64,000 bases of DNA from Candidatus Euphemobacter frigidus. GTDB taxonomy: Bacteria > Auribacterota > Erginobacteria > Erginobacterales > Erginobacteraceae. The notes beneath the pieces are model-generated. The model was not told the DNA's origin, searched no databases, and saw only the letters and a program-made list of their open reading frames with translations. Both the position numbers and the translations under genes were made by a program. Positions 31,197 through 39,935 of the stretch are shown here, in pieces. Every line of letters begins with the position of its first letter. Position 1 is the stretch's first letter. The stretch is from the NCBI GenBank assembly GCA_030765805.1, contig JAVCDH010000003.1, forward strand, positions 1 to 64,000, written 5' to 3'.

Positions 31197-31710
31197 CTTT
31201 TCTCCTCTTTTTTTTCGTGTCTTTTTTTTCGCGCAGTTTTATCTCCAGGATGTTATTTTGGAAATGGGTCTTTATTTTTCCGGGGTCGACCATGAACGGG
31301 AGCAACATTTCTTTGGCGTATTTTTTCACTCCGGACGTGTCTTTGCCCCGGGCCGATATTTCAAGAATGTCGCCATGTATCTTCAACTGGATATCCTCCT
31401 TTTCTTCGACCCCCGGCAGGTAAGCGACAATCACCAGATCGGACACATACTCCAGGATGCTCATCGCCGGCTCCTTTATTCTCTCCACCATAAAATACTT
31501 GTCCGCTGAGAAACATCTGGTGAACTTTGGCTTCGGAGCAAATGTCCAGGAACGAATAGGCGCGGTCTTCTCCCGACTGACCGGTCCGGCTACTTTTATC
31601 CCCCCGACACCGACTTTAATGCTTACCCCGGGTTTTACGGATTTCTTCCGACCGCCTCTGCGGGTCCCGGATGAACCGGTGCTTGTTACTGAAGGTATGG
31701 ATCCGATCAT
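31165..31710 (-). CDS. Hsp20/alpha-crystallin protein, second copy
   Basis: A 181-residue protein with a Gly/Arg/Lys-rich N-terminus (SSGTRRGGRKKSVKPGVSIK) and an alpha-crystallin domain from about residue 88: SDLVIVAYLPGVEEKEDIQL, GDILEISARGKD, then FMVDPGKIKTHFQNNILEIK. It resembles the GvpH-type protein at 5454-6056 in layout. Its start overlaps the kinase stop as ATGA and its end overlaps the receiver gene. An Hsp20 inside a signalling operon is unusual and may tie stress sensing to vesicle assembly. Confidence 0.85.
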   Translation of the reverse strand: MIGSIPSVTSTGSSGTRRGGRKKSVKPGVSIKVGVGGIKVAGPVSREKTAPIRSWTFAPKPKFTRCFSADKYFMVERIKEPAMSILEYVSDLVIVAYLPGVEEKEDIQLKIHGDILEISARGKDTSGVKKYAKEMLLPFMVDPGKIKTHFQNNILEIKLREKKDTKKKRRKDEKENSDRGR

Positions 31711-34103
31711 TGTTCTGTTACTCCGTATTTTTGAGCTTTTACCGGGACCAGTACAGTGAATGTGGTCCCTTTGCCTTCCTCGCTTGTTACTTCTATGGCG
31801 CCCCCGAGCTTTTCTATAATTCCATAGGTGATAGAGAGCCCCAGGCCTACGCCTTTACCGGGCACTTTAGTGGTAAAAAACGGATCGAATATCCTGATCA
31901 TATCTTTCTCCGATATACCGTGTCCTGTGTCGCTGAATTCAATCTCCACCGCTGTGCCGGACTCCGCTGTCTCCCCGGCCGCCTCTTTAACCCCCTCGTT
32001 CCGGAGCTTGGTTTTTATTCTCAAACGTCCTCCTTCGGGCATAGCTTCGCATGAGTTCATGATTAGGTTGCTGAAGGCCAGGCTGAGCTGATGTCTATCG
32101 GTTTCCACTTTTGGCAGATGGGCCGCAAAGCCTTTTGACACTTCCATATTCGTAGTTTTGATTTGATCATGTAAATATTTCAGGGTTTCTTTTATAACTT
32201 CGTTTACATCGGTGGGAGCTAATTCAAAACGAGGCGTATGATAAGAGATCAGGAGGCTGCCCACGATCTCCTTGCATCGTTCGGTGGCTCGTTCCACTCT
32301 CTCCAGGCCCTTCGCGTAAATTTTTAAGTCGGGCATGTCAGCAACCTGCTTTTTAAGTAAAATAGACAGCCTCTGTACGTTTAGCATAATCGACGTCAGC
32401 GGGTTGTTGAGCTCATGAGCGACCCCTGCCGCCAGTTGGCCGATCGAAGTCAGTTTCTCGGTTTGAATAAGTTTTTCTTGTGTCTCTTTCAGTTTTATGT
32501 AAGCATTCTCTAACTCCTTGCTCTTCCTGGCCAATTCCTCTGCCCTTCTGCGTTCAGCCTCAGACGCTGCTATGGCAACGGCAAGTTCCTTCTCTCTTTG
32601 CATAAGGCGATTTATTTCACGCATATCGCGTGCGATACCGACTATGCCCACCAGCTTTTCTTTTTTATCTCTCATTACCGAACCGGAGAAACTGACGGGG
32701 ATTTTCTCGCCCAATTTTGTCTTATAGGGCATATCATAATCCCTGAGCGAGCCCTCTTTTATTAACTTTTTCAATTTGGCGGTACTAAATTCTTCTTCTT
32801 CTTCTTCTTCTTCTTCTTCTTCTTCTTCTGCAAAAAGTATATCAACAGGCTTTCCGATCAGCTCTTTTTTCGTGTATCCCAGCAGATCAAGTGTGGCCCG
32901 GTTAACAGTTTTTATCATCCCATCCGAGTCCGCCACGATCAGGGTATCGATCATGCTCCTGACTATATTGTCGGTATAATCCTTCGCCGCGATCAACTCG
33001 TCCAGGGATTTGCTCAAATCCCTGGTCATCCTGTCAAACGCCCTGGAAAGCTGCCCGATTTCATCCTTCGCGTCAGTGCCTACCCTGTAACCCAGATCGC
33101 CGCGGCCGATTACTTCGGTACCTTTGTGCAATTTTCGGATTGGCCCGCTGATGTTTCTCGAAACAAAAATGGCTACAAGCCATGCCAGTAACGGGATAAC
33201 AGCCATGATGCCGATGAAGGTGTTTCTTATTCCGGCCAGGAGCGCCAAGGCCTCTTTTTCGTCGATCTCCGCCACAAGGCACCACTGCATACACGGGATA
33301 TGGTCGTGTATACCGAGCACCCTGACTCCCCTGTAGTCCGTGTAAATCATCGCCTTGTGCGGATGCGGCTTTGAGCCGAACTTCTCGACGTCTTCAAAGC
33401 CCGCCCTTACGCCTGCGGTATCGACCTTCTGCCTGAGGAAAGTATCCTTCACAAAGTGGGAGGGCGTTATCATGTAGCCGTACTTGTTCACCAGGTATAT
33501 CTCGCCCGTTCTGCCGAGGCCCGTCCTGTCGGTTACTATTTTATTTAATTTGGCCAGGCTGAACCTGGCCGCGACCACGCCCAGAAACTTCTTGTTCTCT
33601 ATTACGGGCGCCGAGATAACCAGATGCTTTTTCCCCGTCGTTCTGGAATAGTAGGCATCTTTAATATACGGTCCTCTTCTTCCTCCCAAAAAATACGCGT
33701 CGGTTGACCTGTCCAGGCCGATGCTCTTCATGTCGCTGGAATTAACAATTACGCCGGTCGTGTTCATGACGAAAAATTCCTGAACGCATTTGCTGGCCTT
33801 TTCCGTCCCGTCCAGCCTTTCTGTGGCGATCTCTAATTTTCCGCCGTAACCCGGGGAGCCTTTGCCTGCCGATAGCAGGTTTGCGATATACATGCTTTTG
33901 GACAGTTGCACTACCTTCTCTCTCTCCGTTTCAAGGAAAGTCTCGACATGCCTCGCCCTTGATTGGGCCACTGAGTTCAGATGAGCGAATATCTCTTTTT
34001 TCAGGTTGTTTTTAGCCGGGATATATAAACTGAGCATGGCGAAACCGGCGAGCAGGGCGACCGCTATAATGAAATAGATGGTTATCTTACTTCCTGTCTT
34101 CAT
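31707..34103 (-). CDS. Membrane sensor histidine kinase with Cache, HAMP and PAS domains
   Basis: A 798-residue kinase. A membrane segment near residues 8-28 (IYFIIAVALLAGFAMLSLYI) is followed by an extracytoplasmic double-Cache-like region to about 290, a second membrane segment (IMAVIPLLAWLVAIFVS), HAMP, PAS (about 380-500) and a coiled coil. HisKA follows with LAAGVAHELNNPLTSIML, then the ATPase domain with NSCEAMPEGG, DTGHGISEKD and GKGVGLGLSIT. A run of about 14 Glu interrupts the PAS region, encoded by the triplet repeat at 32791-32829. It overlaps the substrate-binding-protein gene by 17 nt, so that protein may supply the ligand. Confidence 0.93.
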   Translation of the reverse strand: MKTGSKITIYFIIAVALLAGFAMLSLYIPAKNNLKKEIFAHLNSVAQSRARHVETFLETEREKVVQLSKSMYIANLLSAGKGSPGYGGKLEIATERLDGTEKASKCVQEFFVMNTTGVIVNSSDMKSIGLDRSTDAYFLGGRRGPYIKDAYYSRTTGKKHLVISAPVIENKKFLGVVAARFSLAKLNKIVTDRTGLGRTGEIYLVNKYGYMITPSHFVKDTFLRQKVDTAGVRAGFEDVEKFGSKPHPHKAMIYTDYRGVRVLGIHDHIPCMQWCLVAEIDEKEALALLAGIRNTFIGIMAVIPLLAWLVAIFVSRNISGPIRKLHKGTEVIGRGDLGYRVGTDAKDEIGQLSRAFDRMTRDLSKSLDELIAAKDYTDNIVRSMIDTLIVADSDGMIKTVNRATLDLLGYTKKELIGKPVDILFAEEEEEEEEEEEEEFSTAKLKKLIKEGSLRDYDMPYKTKLGEKIPVSFSGSVMRDKKEKLVGIVGIARDMREINRLMQREKELAVAIAASEAERRRAEELARKSKELENAYIKLKETQEKLIQTEKLTSIGQLAAGVAHELNNPLTSIMLNVQRLSILLKKQVADMPDLKIYAKGLERVERATERCKEIVGSLLISYHTPRFELAPTDVNEVIKETLKYLHDQIKTTNMEVSKGFAAHLPKVETDRHQLSLAFSNLIMNSCEAMPEGGRLRIKTKLRNEGVKEAAGETAESGTAVEIEFSDTGHGISEKDMIRIFDPFFTTKVPGKGVGLGLSITYGIIEKLGGAIEVTSEEGKGTTFTVLVPVKAQKYGVTEQ
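32791..32829. repeat. Trinucleotide (TCT/AGA) repeat, 13 units
   Basis: Thirteen uninterrupted TCT triplets on the plus strand encode a Glu run in the PAS region of the kinase. Loss or gain of units stays in frame, so length variants would lengthen or shorten an acidic loop without ending the protein. Confidence 0.95.
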
Positions 34104-35082
34104 AAAGCGTCCTCAGCAGCGTTCTGTCGAATGCCTTTTTCGCGTCCGGTTTCTTTGATATTCTCCCGCCGGCAAACTTAATCCCGGCAATAGTATTGAA
34201 GCATTCGATCAACTCCTTTTCTTCCTCTGGCCCAATCTGTTCCTCATAACCTACCCATCTAAGGCCCGTGACCTGTTTTCTGTACTGCTCCGGCGTTATA
34301 TCGTAGTGGTGGGCAATAATCCCGCTCGCCTCAACGGGATGCGCTTTATAATATTTTATAGCCCTGAACCAACCCCTCATCAGCTTCTTGACAAGCCCCG
34401 GGCGGTTTTTTACCATATCCTCCCTCACGTTGAGAGTGTCTATTATTATCTCCGGTTCGTCCCTGGTTGTGAGCAGGACATGCGCCCCGGGCCTTTCCAG
34501 GGCCTTCGACAGCCACGGCTGCCAGGTGACCACCGCGTCCGCATCGCCTTTCAGAAACGCCTCCCATACGTCATCAGGGCCTCTTGGAACTATGATTATA
34601 TCCGCAAGCGACATCCCCTTCTTATCGAGCACATGGGCCAGGAGAGTCTCCCCGACATTGTCCCTCGCCAGGGCCACCCTCCTGCCCTTCAAATCCTCCA
34701 CTTTTTTAATGCCCTTTGCCGCGACAATCCCGTCACTCCCGGCAGAATGGTCTATCTCCATGACGGCGACTATCGGCGTCTCCTGTGCCCTCTTCGCGAC
34801 CAGCAGGTCGATAGTCCCCGCCTCGCAATCGAGCATTCCCTGCTTGAAGGCGTCGCGCCTGGCAGAGTCGAGCGGCTCATCCACGATCACAAGCTCCATC
34901 CCCTCTTCTTTGAAAAACCCCTTCTCCTTCGCCAGGTAAAACGGCCCGTAGCCCACCCACTTCTGAAAAGCGATGTTCATTCTCTCCGGTTCCGCCTCTT
35001 CCGCCCTTCGCGCGCAGCCGGGAGAAAGTAGAACGAGCGCCAAAAAATATAAAAAGCCGGACTTATAACAGATTGCTTTCAT
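34087..35082 (-). CDS. Periplasmic substrate-binding lipoprotein (SsuA/TauA/NMT1-like)
   Basis: A 331-residue type II solute-binding protein. The signal peptide ends in a lipobox (LLSPGC, Cys about 23), so it is a lipoprotein. The mature part shows MNIAFQKWVGYGPFYLAKEK, GFFKEEGMELVIVDE, LKGRRVALARDNVGETLLAH and DADAVVTWQPWLSKALE, typical of the sulfonate/nitrate/thiamine-precursor binding family. No ABC permease or ATPase genes are adjacent. Instead it overlaps the Cache histidine kinase by 17 nt, so a sensory rather than transport role is likely. Confidence 0.88.
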   Translation of the reverse strand: MKAICYKSGFLYFLALVLLSPGCARRAEEAEPERMNIAFQKWVGYGPFYLAKEKGFFKEEGMELVIVDEPLDSARRDAFKQGMLDCEAGTIDLLVAKRAQETPIVAVMEIDHSAGSDGIVAAKGIKKVEDLKGRRVALARDNVGETLLAHVLDKKGMSLADIIIVPRGPDDVWEAFLKGDADAVVTWQPWLSKALERPGAHVLLTTRDEPEIIIDTLNVREDMVKNRPGLVKKLMRGWFRAIKYYKAHPVEASGIIAHHYDITPEQYRKQVTGLRWVGYEEQIGPEEEKELIECFNTIAGIKFAGGRISKKPDAKKAFDRTLLRTLYEDRK

Positions 35083-35251
35083 TACCTAAATCCATCCCCG
35101 TTCTCCCCCGCGCCGCAGGCGCGGAGGGGATTCCTCCTGGTTTTCAGTCACAACTCCACTGGGACAAGCCCGGTGGTGACCATAAATTACCCTCCCCCAA
35201 TACTAAGTCTTCAGCAATTTCGCGAAGTGTGAAATGTCGTTCGTGATTAAA

Positions 35252-36496
35252 TTATGGTCTCACTCTGTTACATTTCGGTGCTAAACCATAGGTAGCAACG
35301 AATAGTTTATATAATCTCCTTTCCTCTTCCTTCCAGTTCCTTGAAAACTGGATATATCTGAAAGAACATTCGTATTTTTTTAAAAAAACCTTTATCCGCC
35401 CGTTTTTGCTGTTTCTTCCCAGGTGTTCTCTTAATCTCTTTTTGATATTCCCGGAACTTCCGATGTAAAAGACCGTATCTCGTATTTTTTTCTTTATACT
35501 AAATTCATAAACTCCGCTTTTTTCCGGAGCGAATTTTACAACGGATTCAATTGTCATAGGATACAGCATTGAGAAATTCGCCGAAAGAGGGGGATATTTA
35601 TATCCTGATAATCTCCTGTTGGCAGGAGGTATCCCCATATCCTTGCGACAAAGACCGATTGAGTGTCTGGAACGTCTAACCCCATATTCGCTCTCTAATT
35701 CAACCCTTATCTGGTTATCCGTGAGAGGCTTTTTTAACCTTCCAGACTCAATATCCTCATTTTCTTTATCAAGGAGCTGTTTTACAAGCCTTTTATTTAT
35801 ATCCTTCTGGGTTTGAAAAAACCATTTTAAGGGTTTTTCCTCGCCAGAGGGAATAATCACTGAAAGTCTATTTGCCAATCTCGATGTCCAACTATTTTCG
35901 ATGGGTAACTGGACTTGGCTGAATGGCACTAAATCAATTGGTTCGCCTGTCCTTAGATACTTGCGTTGATGTTCGATTATTCCTTTCAGTATTTTATGAG
36001 TAAGTTCATTCCTTGAGCTTAAGCGTCTAACCCGGAATAACCACATTAGATAGACTTCGTCATCTAACGGAACAGGCGTGGACTGAAACTCCGTAAACTC
36101 ACTCCGTTCGCACGGGGCAGGCATGGACTCATGCGGACCGGAACGGTGATTTGCACGGACTCTTTCATTCAATAGCTTATCAATCAGATACACTTTATTA
36201 AATCCCTCATGGGTATATCTGATAGAGAAATCATCGCTTCTTCTTGTTATCTCGGCGACTACATTTGGCGAATAACTTTTGGTTTTCCGGCTGATCCCGG
36301 CTCTGGAGAGTCTTTTAACTTTTATATCATTGCGAGGTTGGCAGGCCCGCAACTTGTCAAAGAACAGTAAATTCTCCGTGTTCTCAATAAAACGTCTGTA
36401 TTTCTTTAATGGTAGCTCAAGAATATTAGCGAATATTATCCTACCGATAAGTTTCTTGTGTTGTATATCGCCTCCCAATCTTCCACTGGTTGACAA
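35252..36496 (-). CDS. Divergent sigma-54 (RpoN-like) protein fused to a GIY-YIG nuclease domain
   Basis: A protein of up to 414 residues. Residues about 160-293 match the sigma-54 C-terminal DNA-binding region: NELTHKILKGIIEHQRKYL (family: LLKVAxAIVEHQRxFL), a degenerate helix-turn-helix, KPLKWFF (KFFF), KKPLTDNQIRVELESEYGV and then RRSRHSIGLCRKDMGIPPAN. The last corresponds to the RpoN box ARRTVAKYR...LxIPxSxxR. Residues about 24-48 (ILELPLKKYRRFIENTENLL) could be a weak region-I/core-binding remnant. Residues 328-405 are a GIY-YIG domain (GVYEF, FYIGSSGNIKKRLREHLG, E392). The start is uncertain: TTG at 36496, or a start nearer the GGGAGG at about 36480. Confidence 0.7.
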   Translation of the reverse strand: MSTSGRLGGDIQHKKLIGRIIFANILELPLKKYRRFIENTENLLFFDKLRACQPRNDIKVKRLSRAGISRKTKSYSPNVVAEITRRSDDFSIRYTHEGFNKVYLIDKLLNERVRANHRSGPHESMPAPCERSEFTEFQSTPVPLDDEVYLMWLFRVRRLSSRNELTHKILKGIIEHQRKYLRTGEPIDLVPFSQVQLPIENSWTSRLANRLSVIIPSGEEKPLKWFFQTQKDINKRLVKQLLDKENEDIESGRLKKPLTDNQIRVELESEYGVRRSRHSIGLCRKDMGIPPANRRLSGYKYPPLSANFSMLYPMTIESVVKFAPEKSGVYEFSIKKKIRDTVFYIGSSGNIKKRLREHLGRNSKNGRIKVFLKKYECSFRYIQFSRNWKEEERRLYKLFVATYGLAPKCNRVRP

Positions 36497-36517
36497 TGGA
36501 GAATAATGGGCTCTCCC

Positions 36518-38215
36518 TCACATCCTCCCGTGGCGGAGGATGGTGATCAATAGCCAGAAGCCCATAATTCCCGCGAACAGGAAGCCGAGGAGCCCGATGA
36601 TCGGGATGTCGTTCCATTTTGGAGGAAGCCCGGAGAGCACTATCAGAGACGACCCGATGATCAGCGCCGCCAGAACGATGGAAAAAGAAACCCGGTTGCT
36701 GGTCCGGTCGAAGGTGGAGAGAGCCCGATCCAATCCCCGATGCTGGAAGATGATCTTCAGTTTCCCTTCCCGGGTTTGAGTAAGGATAGAACGTAACTCC
36801 CCGGGGATCTCCCTGAGCAGACCGAGTAATTCGGTGCTTGATTCGAAGAGTTCACCGACTATCCGCTTCGGGTTGAGGCGAGCCAGCTGAATACGCTGAA
36901 CAAACGGCCGCGCTATAGATATGAATTCAAAGTTAGGGTCGAGTGCCACCCCGATGCTCTCAACCTGGCTGAGCGCTTTCATCATCAGGAAGAAATCGGC
37001 CTTTATGGTCAGGCGGTGTGTGGCCATAAATTTCAGGAGCTTTTGCATCAATTTCCCCAGGCTTAACTCCTTAAGTGATGAGTAGAGGTATTGATCGGCA
37101 AGATCGGCCATGTCCCGTTCCAGTTTCTCCCGGTCCGGTTCGGTATCATAATCCGTTAACTTCAGAACCGCTTCGACAGACTTTTTATAGTCCCGCTGGA
37201 CGGTCGCCATCAGCAGATCGGCAAAATCTTCGCGTTCCTGCCGGTTGATCCGGCCCATCATCCCGAAGTCAACGTAACAGATAATATTCTCCGGAAGGAA
37301 GAAGATGTTCCCCGGATGAGGGTCACCGTGGAAGAAGCCGTAAACGAAGATCTGCTTCATAATCAGATCGGCGCCCCGTTCGGCGAGGAGGGGAAGATCG
37401 TAATTTTCCTTTTTCAGGGAGTCGAGATCGGATCCTTTGACGCCGTGAATATCCTCCATGGTAAGGATCCGTTCGGTTGTCATATCCCGGTAGACCCGGG
37501 GAACCCGGATGGTTTCATCGTCTTTAAACTGGGCGGCGAACCGTTCGATATGGGATGCCTCGACAGTATAGGCGATCTCCTCTTCTAGAGTGTGAGCGAA
37601 CTCCTCAACAATCCGGCTTGGGCGGATGACCCGCAGTTCTTCCAGGTGCCGCTCCATCAAGCCGGCCAGATGGAGCATTATCTCCAGATCAATCTCGATC
37701 GTCTTCCTGATCCGGGGACGCTGAACCTTGACCACGACATCGGTCCCATCTTTCAGCCGGGCTTTATGCGCCTGGCCGATCGAAGCGGCGGCCATCGGTT
37801 TCTCTTCGAAGCTTCCAAAGAGGTCTTCCGGGAACTGGCCGGTCTCGGCTTTGATGATCTCCCGGACCTCTCGGTAGGGAAAGGGAGGGACTTCGTCCTG
37901 GAGTTTTGTGAGTTCCTCAATAAAGGCCAGGGGGATCAGATCGGGACGGGTGGAGAGTATCTGCCCCAGCTTGACAAAGGTAGGCCCCAGTTCTTCCAGG
38001 GCCAGTTTGAATCGCTGGGGGCCGGTCAGGACCTCGACCTCCTCATGTCGCCTCCGGTGTAACTTCTGAAGACCCAGTTCAACAATCTGCTCGATCTTCA
38101 GGGTATCAAGAAGTTCCCCGAAGCCGTACTTGAAGAGGACCCGGATGATCTGGCGATATCGGCCGATATGCCGGTAAGTACGACCGACACCGGCAATTTT
38201 ACGGATGCTCAGCAT
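36518..38215 (-). CDS. ubiB: UbiB/ABC1/ADCK family atypical kinase
   Basis: A 565-residue UbiB-family protein. The N-terminal KxGQ motif (TFVKLGQILSTRPDLIP), the Ala-rich nucleotide loop (AAASIGQAHKARL), VVKVQRP and the catalytic FFHGDPHPGNIFFL with YVDFGMMGRI are all present. Two C-terminal membrane segments anchor it (SIVLAALIIGSSLIVLSGL; IGLLGFLFAGIMGFWLLITI). UbiB proteins support isoprenoid-quinone or lipid metabolism at the membrane. It abuts the phasin-like gene at 38216, a pairing common in bacteria. Confidence 0.95.
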   Translation of the reverse strand: MLSIRKIAGVGRTYRHIGRYRQIIRVLFKYGFGELLDTLKIEQIVELGLQKLHRRRHEEVEVLTGPQRFKLALEELGPTFVKLGQILSTRPDLIPLAFIEELTKLQDEVPPFPYREVREIIKAETGQFPEDLFGSFEEKPMAAASIGQAHKARLKDGTDVVVKVQRPRIRKTIEIDLEIMLHLAGLMERHLEELRVIRPSRIVEEFAHTLEEEIAYTVEASHIERFAAQFKDDETIRVPRVYRDMTTERILTMEDIHGVKGSDLDSLKKENYDLPLLAERGADLIMKQIFVYGFFHGDPHPGNIFFLPENIICYVDFGMMGRINRQEREDFADLLMATVQRDYKKSVEAVLKLTDYDTEPDREKLERDMADLADQYLYSSLKELSLGKLMQKLLKFMATHRLTIKADFFLMMKALSQVESIGVALDPNFEFISIARPFVQRIQLARLNPKRIVGELFESSTELLGLLREIPGELRSILTQTREGKLKIIFQHRGLDRALSTFDRTSNRVSFSIVLAALIIGSSLIVLSGLPPKWNDIPIIGLLGFLFAGIMGFWLLITILRHGRM

Positions 38216-38527
38216 CTATTTTGGAACCTCAACGCCCTTTGATCGGCCCTCCAGTTTCTTTATCCTCTTCTTAAGCGCGGAGAGATCATCTCTGGTGACC
38301 AGGTCCAGTCTCTGCAGTGTACTCTTGATTATCTTCTCGATCCGTTCTTCCACCGCTTTCCGGGCACTCTCCGATTTTTTTGCCAGCTCATCAAAAAATT
38401 CTTTTGCCTCTTTCTCGGATAGTTCCCCCTTTTTAACGAGTTCCTGAGAGATCTCCTCCACTTTCTCCTTGGTCAGATACGCCAATCCGACACCGGCATA
38501 CATGGTTTTTTTAAGCAGATCCAACAT
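38216..38527 (-). CDS. Phasin-like coiled-coil protein
   Basis: A 103-residue helical protein (MLDLLKKTMYAGVGLAYLTK, LVKKGELSEKEAKEFFDELA, RLDLVTRDDLSALKKRIKKL) of the type annotated as phasin/polyhydroxyalkanoate-granule regulator. Its stop is immediately before the ubiB start, so both form one unit. No PHA synthase is visible in the window, and many such proteins occur without PHA, so the role is unclear. Confidence 0.8.
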   Translation of the reverse strand: MLDLLKKTMYAGVGLAYLTKEKVEEISQELVKKGELSEKEAKEFFDELAKKSESARKAVEERIEKIIKSTLQRLDLVTRDDLSALKKRIKKLEGRSKGVEVPK

Positions 38528-38692
38528 GACCAGCCTCCTTCCCCGGTAACGCGGCCCGAGAATTCAGTTATCAAGTATAGGCCACTGGTTATTAATAATA
38601 ATATCTTCGGAAAATATACCGCATCAGGGATAAAAAATAAAGAGGTTTAAGAAGAGATTGCTATCTCCCCCATCTTTTGATAAAGATAGAAC

Positions 38693-39910
38693 ATGAAAAA
38701 CTGGTTGCCAATTATTGTCTGGTATCTATTGTTTCCATCCTTTCCGAGTGAAGAGGCAGCGGGAATGGAGATCACCAGTTATTACAGCCCGAGAAATCGG
38801 GAACGTCCCCTCCGGTCCCGCACCGATTATATCATCCTCCATACAACCGAAGGTCCGGCCCGAGGATCCCTGAGGAAAGTTCGCAGGAATGGAGAAACTC
38901 ATTATTTCGTCAATACCGACGGACATGTTTACCGGATCATCAGCAAGGAACGAGTCGCTTTCCATACCGGGAGAAGCATGTGGGGGGGGAAGACAAATCT
39001 CGATAACCGCTCCCTGGGAATAGAGGTTGTCGGCTATCACAATAAAAACATCACTACCGCTCAGTATCAGGCACTCCGAGAACTCCTCCGGCAGCTTCAA
39101 TCAATCTATCATATCCCGGACGAACGCGTGCTCTCACACTCCATGATCGCCTATGGAGTTCCCAACACCTGGCATAAACACTCCCACCGCGGGCGAAAGC
39201 GGTGCGGAATGCTTTTCGCTCGAGAGTCCGTGCGAAAGAAGCTCGGACTGGATAAGAAGCCCCGGTATGACCCGGATGTGAAAGCCGGGAGACTGGTGGT
39301 GGGCGATCCCTATCTGGCCAAGGTCTTATACGGCCGGGAGCGGGAAGTTAAGACCGGGGTCGGCCGATTCACCGCCGATAACGCCAACATTATCGCGGCC
39401 GGCCGGACAGCCTGGGATATAGCCGGGGACAGATATAACAGCGCCGGGGTTCTTTACCGTTTCCCCGATGGCAAGGAACTCCGGGGAGACCAGATTATAG
39501 CCTGGAAGAAGCTCACGGCCGGTACAATTGTTGTCCTGGGGGAGAGGCAGAGGGAGAACGAACTGGAACAGATCAAGGTCATCGGCTGGGACGGAAAGTC
39601 CGCGCGGGAGATCGCCGGGGATGAGTATGACAACCGGGCCACGATCTATTTTTTGCCAGACGGCCGAATCCGGCGCGGAGATGAGCTCACCAAGTCCGAA
39701 CTGGCGGCTCTGCCGGTAAAAACCAGGCTCCTGGTGGGATATATCGATGGCGGATATATTACCGCCCGGCGGAGCGCCTTCGATATCTGCGGATCCCGCT
39801 GGAAACTGCCGGACACGTTCTACCGCTTCTCCGACAGTTCAATCGTCTCCGGCAGCCAGATAACGGATAAGGCAATCCCGGAGCAGACCAGAATTTTCTT
39901 CCGTAACTAA
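38693..39910 (+). CDS. N-acetylmuramoyl-L-alanine amidase with three C-terminal repeats
   Basis: A 405-residue exported enzyme. The signal peptide is MKNWLPIIVWYLLFPSFPS and beyond. The amidase_2/PGRP-type catalytic domain (about 40-190) shows the zinc ligand His in DYIILHTTEG, SLGIEVVGYH, and the C-terminal SHSMIAYGV with a final RRGRKRCG-like loop. The C-terminal half holds three roughly 55-residue repeats with a common pattern: TAWDIAGDRYNSAGVLYRFP, SAREIAGDEYDNRATIYFLP and SAFDICGSRWKLPDTFYRFS, each followed by DGxxxxGxx(I/L). Two of three repeats keep IAGD. Their ligand, perhaps cell wall, is not known. It is the first gene of the plus-strand half. Confidence 0.87.
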   Translation: MKNWLPIIVWYLLFPSFPSEEAAGMEITSYYSPRNRERPLRSRTDYIILHTTEGPARGSLRKVRRNGETHYFVNTDGHVYRIISKERVAFHTGRSMWGGKTNLDNRSLGIEVVGYHNKNITTAQYQALRELLRQLQSIYHIPDERVLSHSMIAYGVPNTWHKHSHRGRKRCGMLFARESVRKKLGLDKKPRYDPDVKAGRLVVGDPYLAKVLYGREREVKTGVGRFTADNANIIAAGRTAWDIAGDRYNSAGVLYRFPDGKELRGDQIIAWKKLTAGTIVVLGERQRENELEQIKVIGWDGKSAREIAGDEYDNRATIYFLPDGRIRRGDELTKSELAALPVKTRLLVGYIDGGYITARRSAFDICGSRWKLPDTFYRFSDSSIVSGSQITDKAIPEQTRIFFRN

Positions 39911-39935
39911 AACTTACTCGAAAAGGTATTTTATT

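Noticed and set aside
35252-36496. GIY-YIG protein considered as an ordinary homing endonuclease or UvrC-like gene
   Set aside because: No UvrC domains and no intron or intein context; the middle region matches sigma-54 instead.
38216-38527. Phasin-like gene considered as evidence for polyhydroxyalkanoate storage
   Set aside because: No PHA synthase or other pha gene in the window; such proteins often accompany ubiB without PHA.
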